From Streptomyces gardneri (GTDB lineage: Bacteria > Actinomycetota > Actinomycetes > Streptomycetales > Streptomycetaceae): a DNA stretch of 56,649 bases. Position numbers and translations under genes: made by a program. Positions within the stretch are counted from its first letter, which is position 1. Each line of letters begins with the position of its first letter. The notes below the pieces were generated by a model. That model searched no databases and was not told the origin of the DNA. It was given only the letters and a program-made list of their open reading frames with translations. The stretch spans positions 1 through 56,649 of the forward strand of contig NZ_BJMN01000056.1 in NCBI RefSeq assembly GCF_006539185.1, read 5' to 3'. Of the stretch, positions 56,440 through 56,649 are shown piece after piece.

Positions 56440-56649
56440 TCAGCTGGTCCAGAAGTCCCACCAGCGGGTCAGGATCAGCATCCCGATGATCCCGATGTGC
56501 AGGACGGGCAGGGCGAAGGCGAACTCGCCGAGGAAGGTCCGCACCCCGGCCGGGGCGGGCAGCAGCCCGGACCGGACGTTGTGCGCGGTCACGTACCAGA
56601 ACATGACGATGGTCGCGGTCCAGGCCAGGCAGCACCACAGGCAGAGCGC
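56440..56649 (-). CDS. Probable vitamin K epoxide reductase-family membrane protein (3' fragment)
   Basis: The last 69 residues, cut by the window edge: two TM segments (TATIVMFWYVTAHNVRSG and FALPVLHIGIIGMLILTRWWDFWTS). The closing MLILTRWWDFW matches the C-terminus I associate with actinobacterial VKOR-family proteins, which oxidise DsbA-like partners. The catalytic CxxC is outside the window, so this is provisional. Confidence 0.5.
   Translation of the reverse strand, partial: ALCLWCCLAWTATIVMFWYVTAHNVRSGLLPAPAGVRTFLGEFAFALPVLHIGIIGMLILTRWWDFWTS

Noticed and set aside
1..56649. tRNA, rRNA, insertion sequence or prophage genes
   Set aside because: Reading both strands I saw no cloverleaf, transposase, integrase or phage structural motifs; a tRNAscan-SE run would settle the tRNA point.

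Overview
The window reads as a chromosomal segment of a Streptomyces-type actinomycete. The evidence is very high GC with strong third-position GC bias, GTG starts, ATGA start/stop overlaps, rare TTA codons, a DasR-type operator on a chitinase gene, GC-rich hairpin terminators, and gene families typical of the genus. Nothing looks like a plasmid, prophage or insertion sequence, and I found no rRNA, tRNA or CRISPR array.

Layout. 1-8.2 kb: a SpoIIE/PP2C phosphatase (5' end outside the window), convergent with a class A penicillin-binding protein, then a PadR regulator - ABC ATPase - FtsX permease operon. 8.2-10.5 kb: oxyR divergent from ahpC-ahpD, a peroxide-defence unit. 10.5-17.5 kb: a membrane protein with an AI-2E-type permease, a secreted lytic transglycosylase, a PIN-PhoH ATPase, a cis-prenyl transferase and an aldo/keto reductase. 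17.7-31 kb: a Tad/Flp-type pilus region. A prepilin peptidase lies at 17.75-18.49 kb. The main minus-strand cluster runs from 30.9 down to 21.5 kb: a CxxC protein, CpaB, a CpaE-like ATPase, two TadE proteins, TadA, TadB, TadC, a 72-aa pilin, a TadG-like protein, a lipoprotein and an OmpA-domain protein. Unrelated genes (DUF192, a PIG-V-like mannosyltransferase, a small hypothetical, an AbiEi/DUF559 protein) sit between the peptidase and the cluster.

31-37 kb: a GH18 chitinase with a DasR-like operator, a soluble Ser/Thr kinase, an M14 zinc carboxypeptidase and a protein with an acidic pentapeptide-repeat tail. 37-42.4 kb: a divergent unit that looks like D-amino-acid (or N-acyl-D-amino-acid) and sugar-acid catabolism. 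On one side are RidA, an IclR regulator and a PfkB/KDG-type kinase, on the other a PLP amino acid deaminase and an N-acyl-D-amino-acid deacylase. A perfect inverted repeat lies between them. 42.4-46.9 kb: a membrane thioredoxin-fold protein, a polyprenol-phosphate-mannose-dependent mannosyltransferase, a Pro/Thr/Gly-rich membrane protein, an alanine/aspartate-type aminotransferase and a small hypothetical.

47-51.6 kb is the least explained part: a tightly coupled four-gene operon of a membrane-anchored binding-protein-like protein, a TelA toxic-anion-resistance protein, a lipoprotein fusing a solute-binding domain to a von Willebrand A domain, and an XpaC-like two-TM protein. Helically phased GGATAC-type repeats lie upstream and a Tat-exported poly-gamma-glutamate hydrolase follows. 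I regard this as the best candidate for an undescribed system. 52.7-56.6 kb: GTP-dependent PEP carboxykinase, a hemolysin III-family membrane protein, a GH26-like hydrolase and the 3' end of a probable VKOR-family membrane protein.

Two genes carry in-frame TTA codons: the SpoIIE phosphatase and the first gene of the pilus cluster. Both are candidates for bldA (tRNA-Leu UUA) developmental control.
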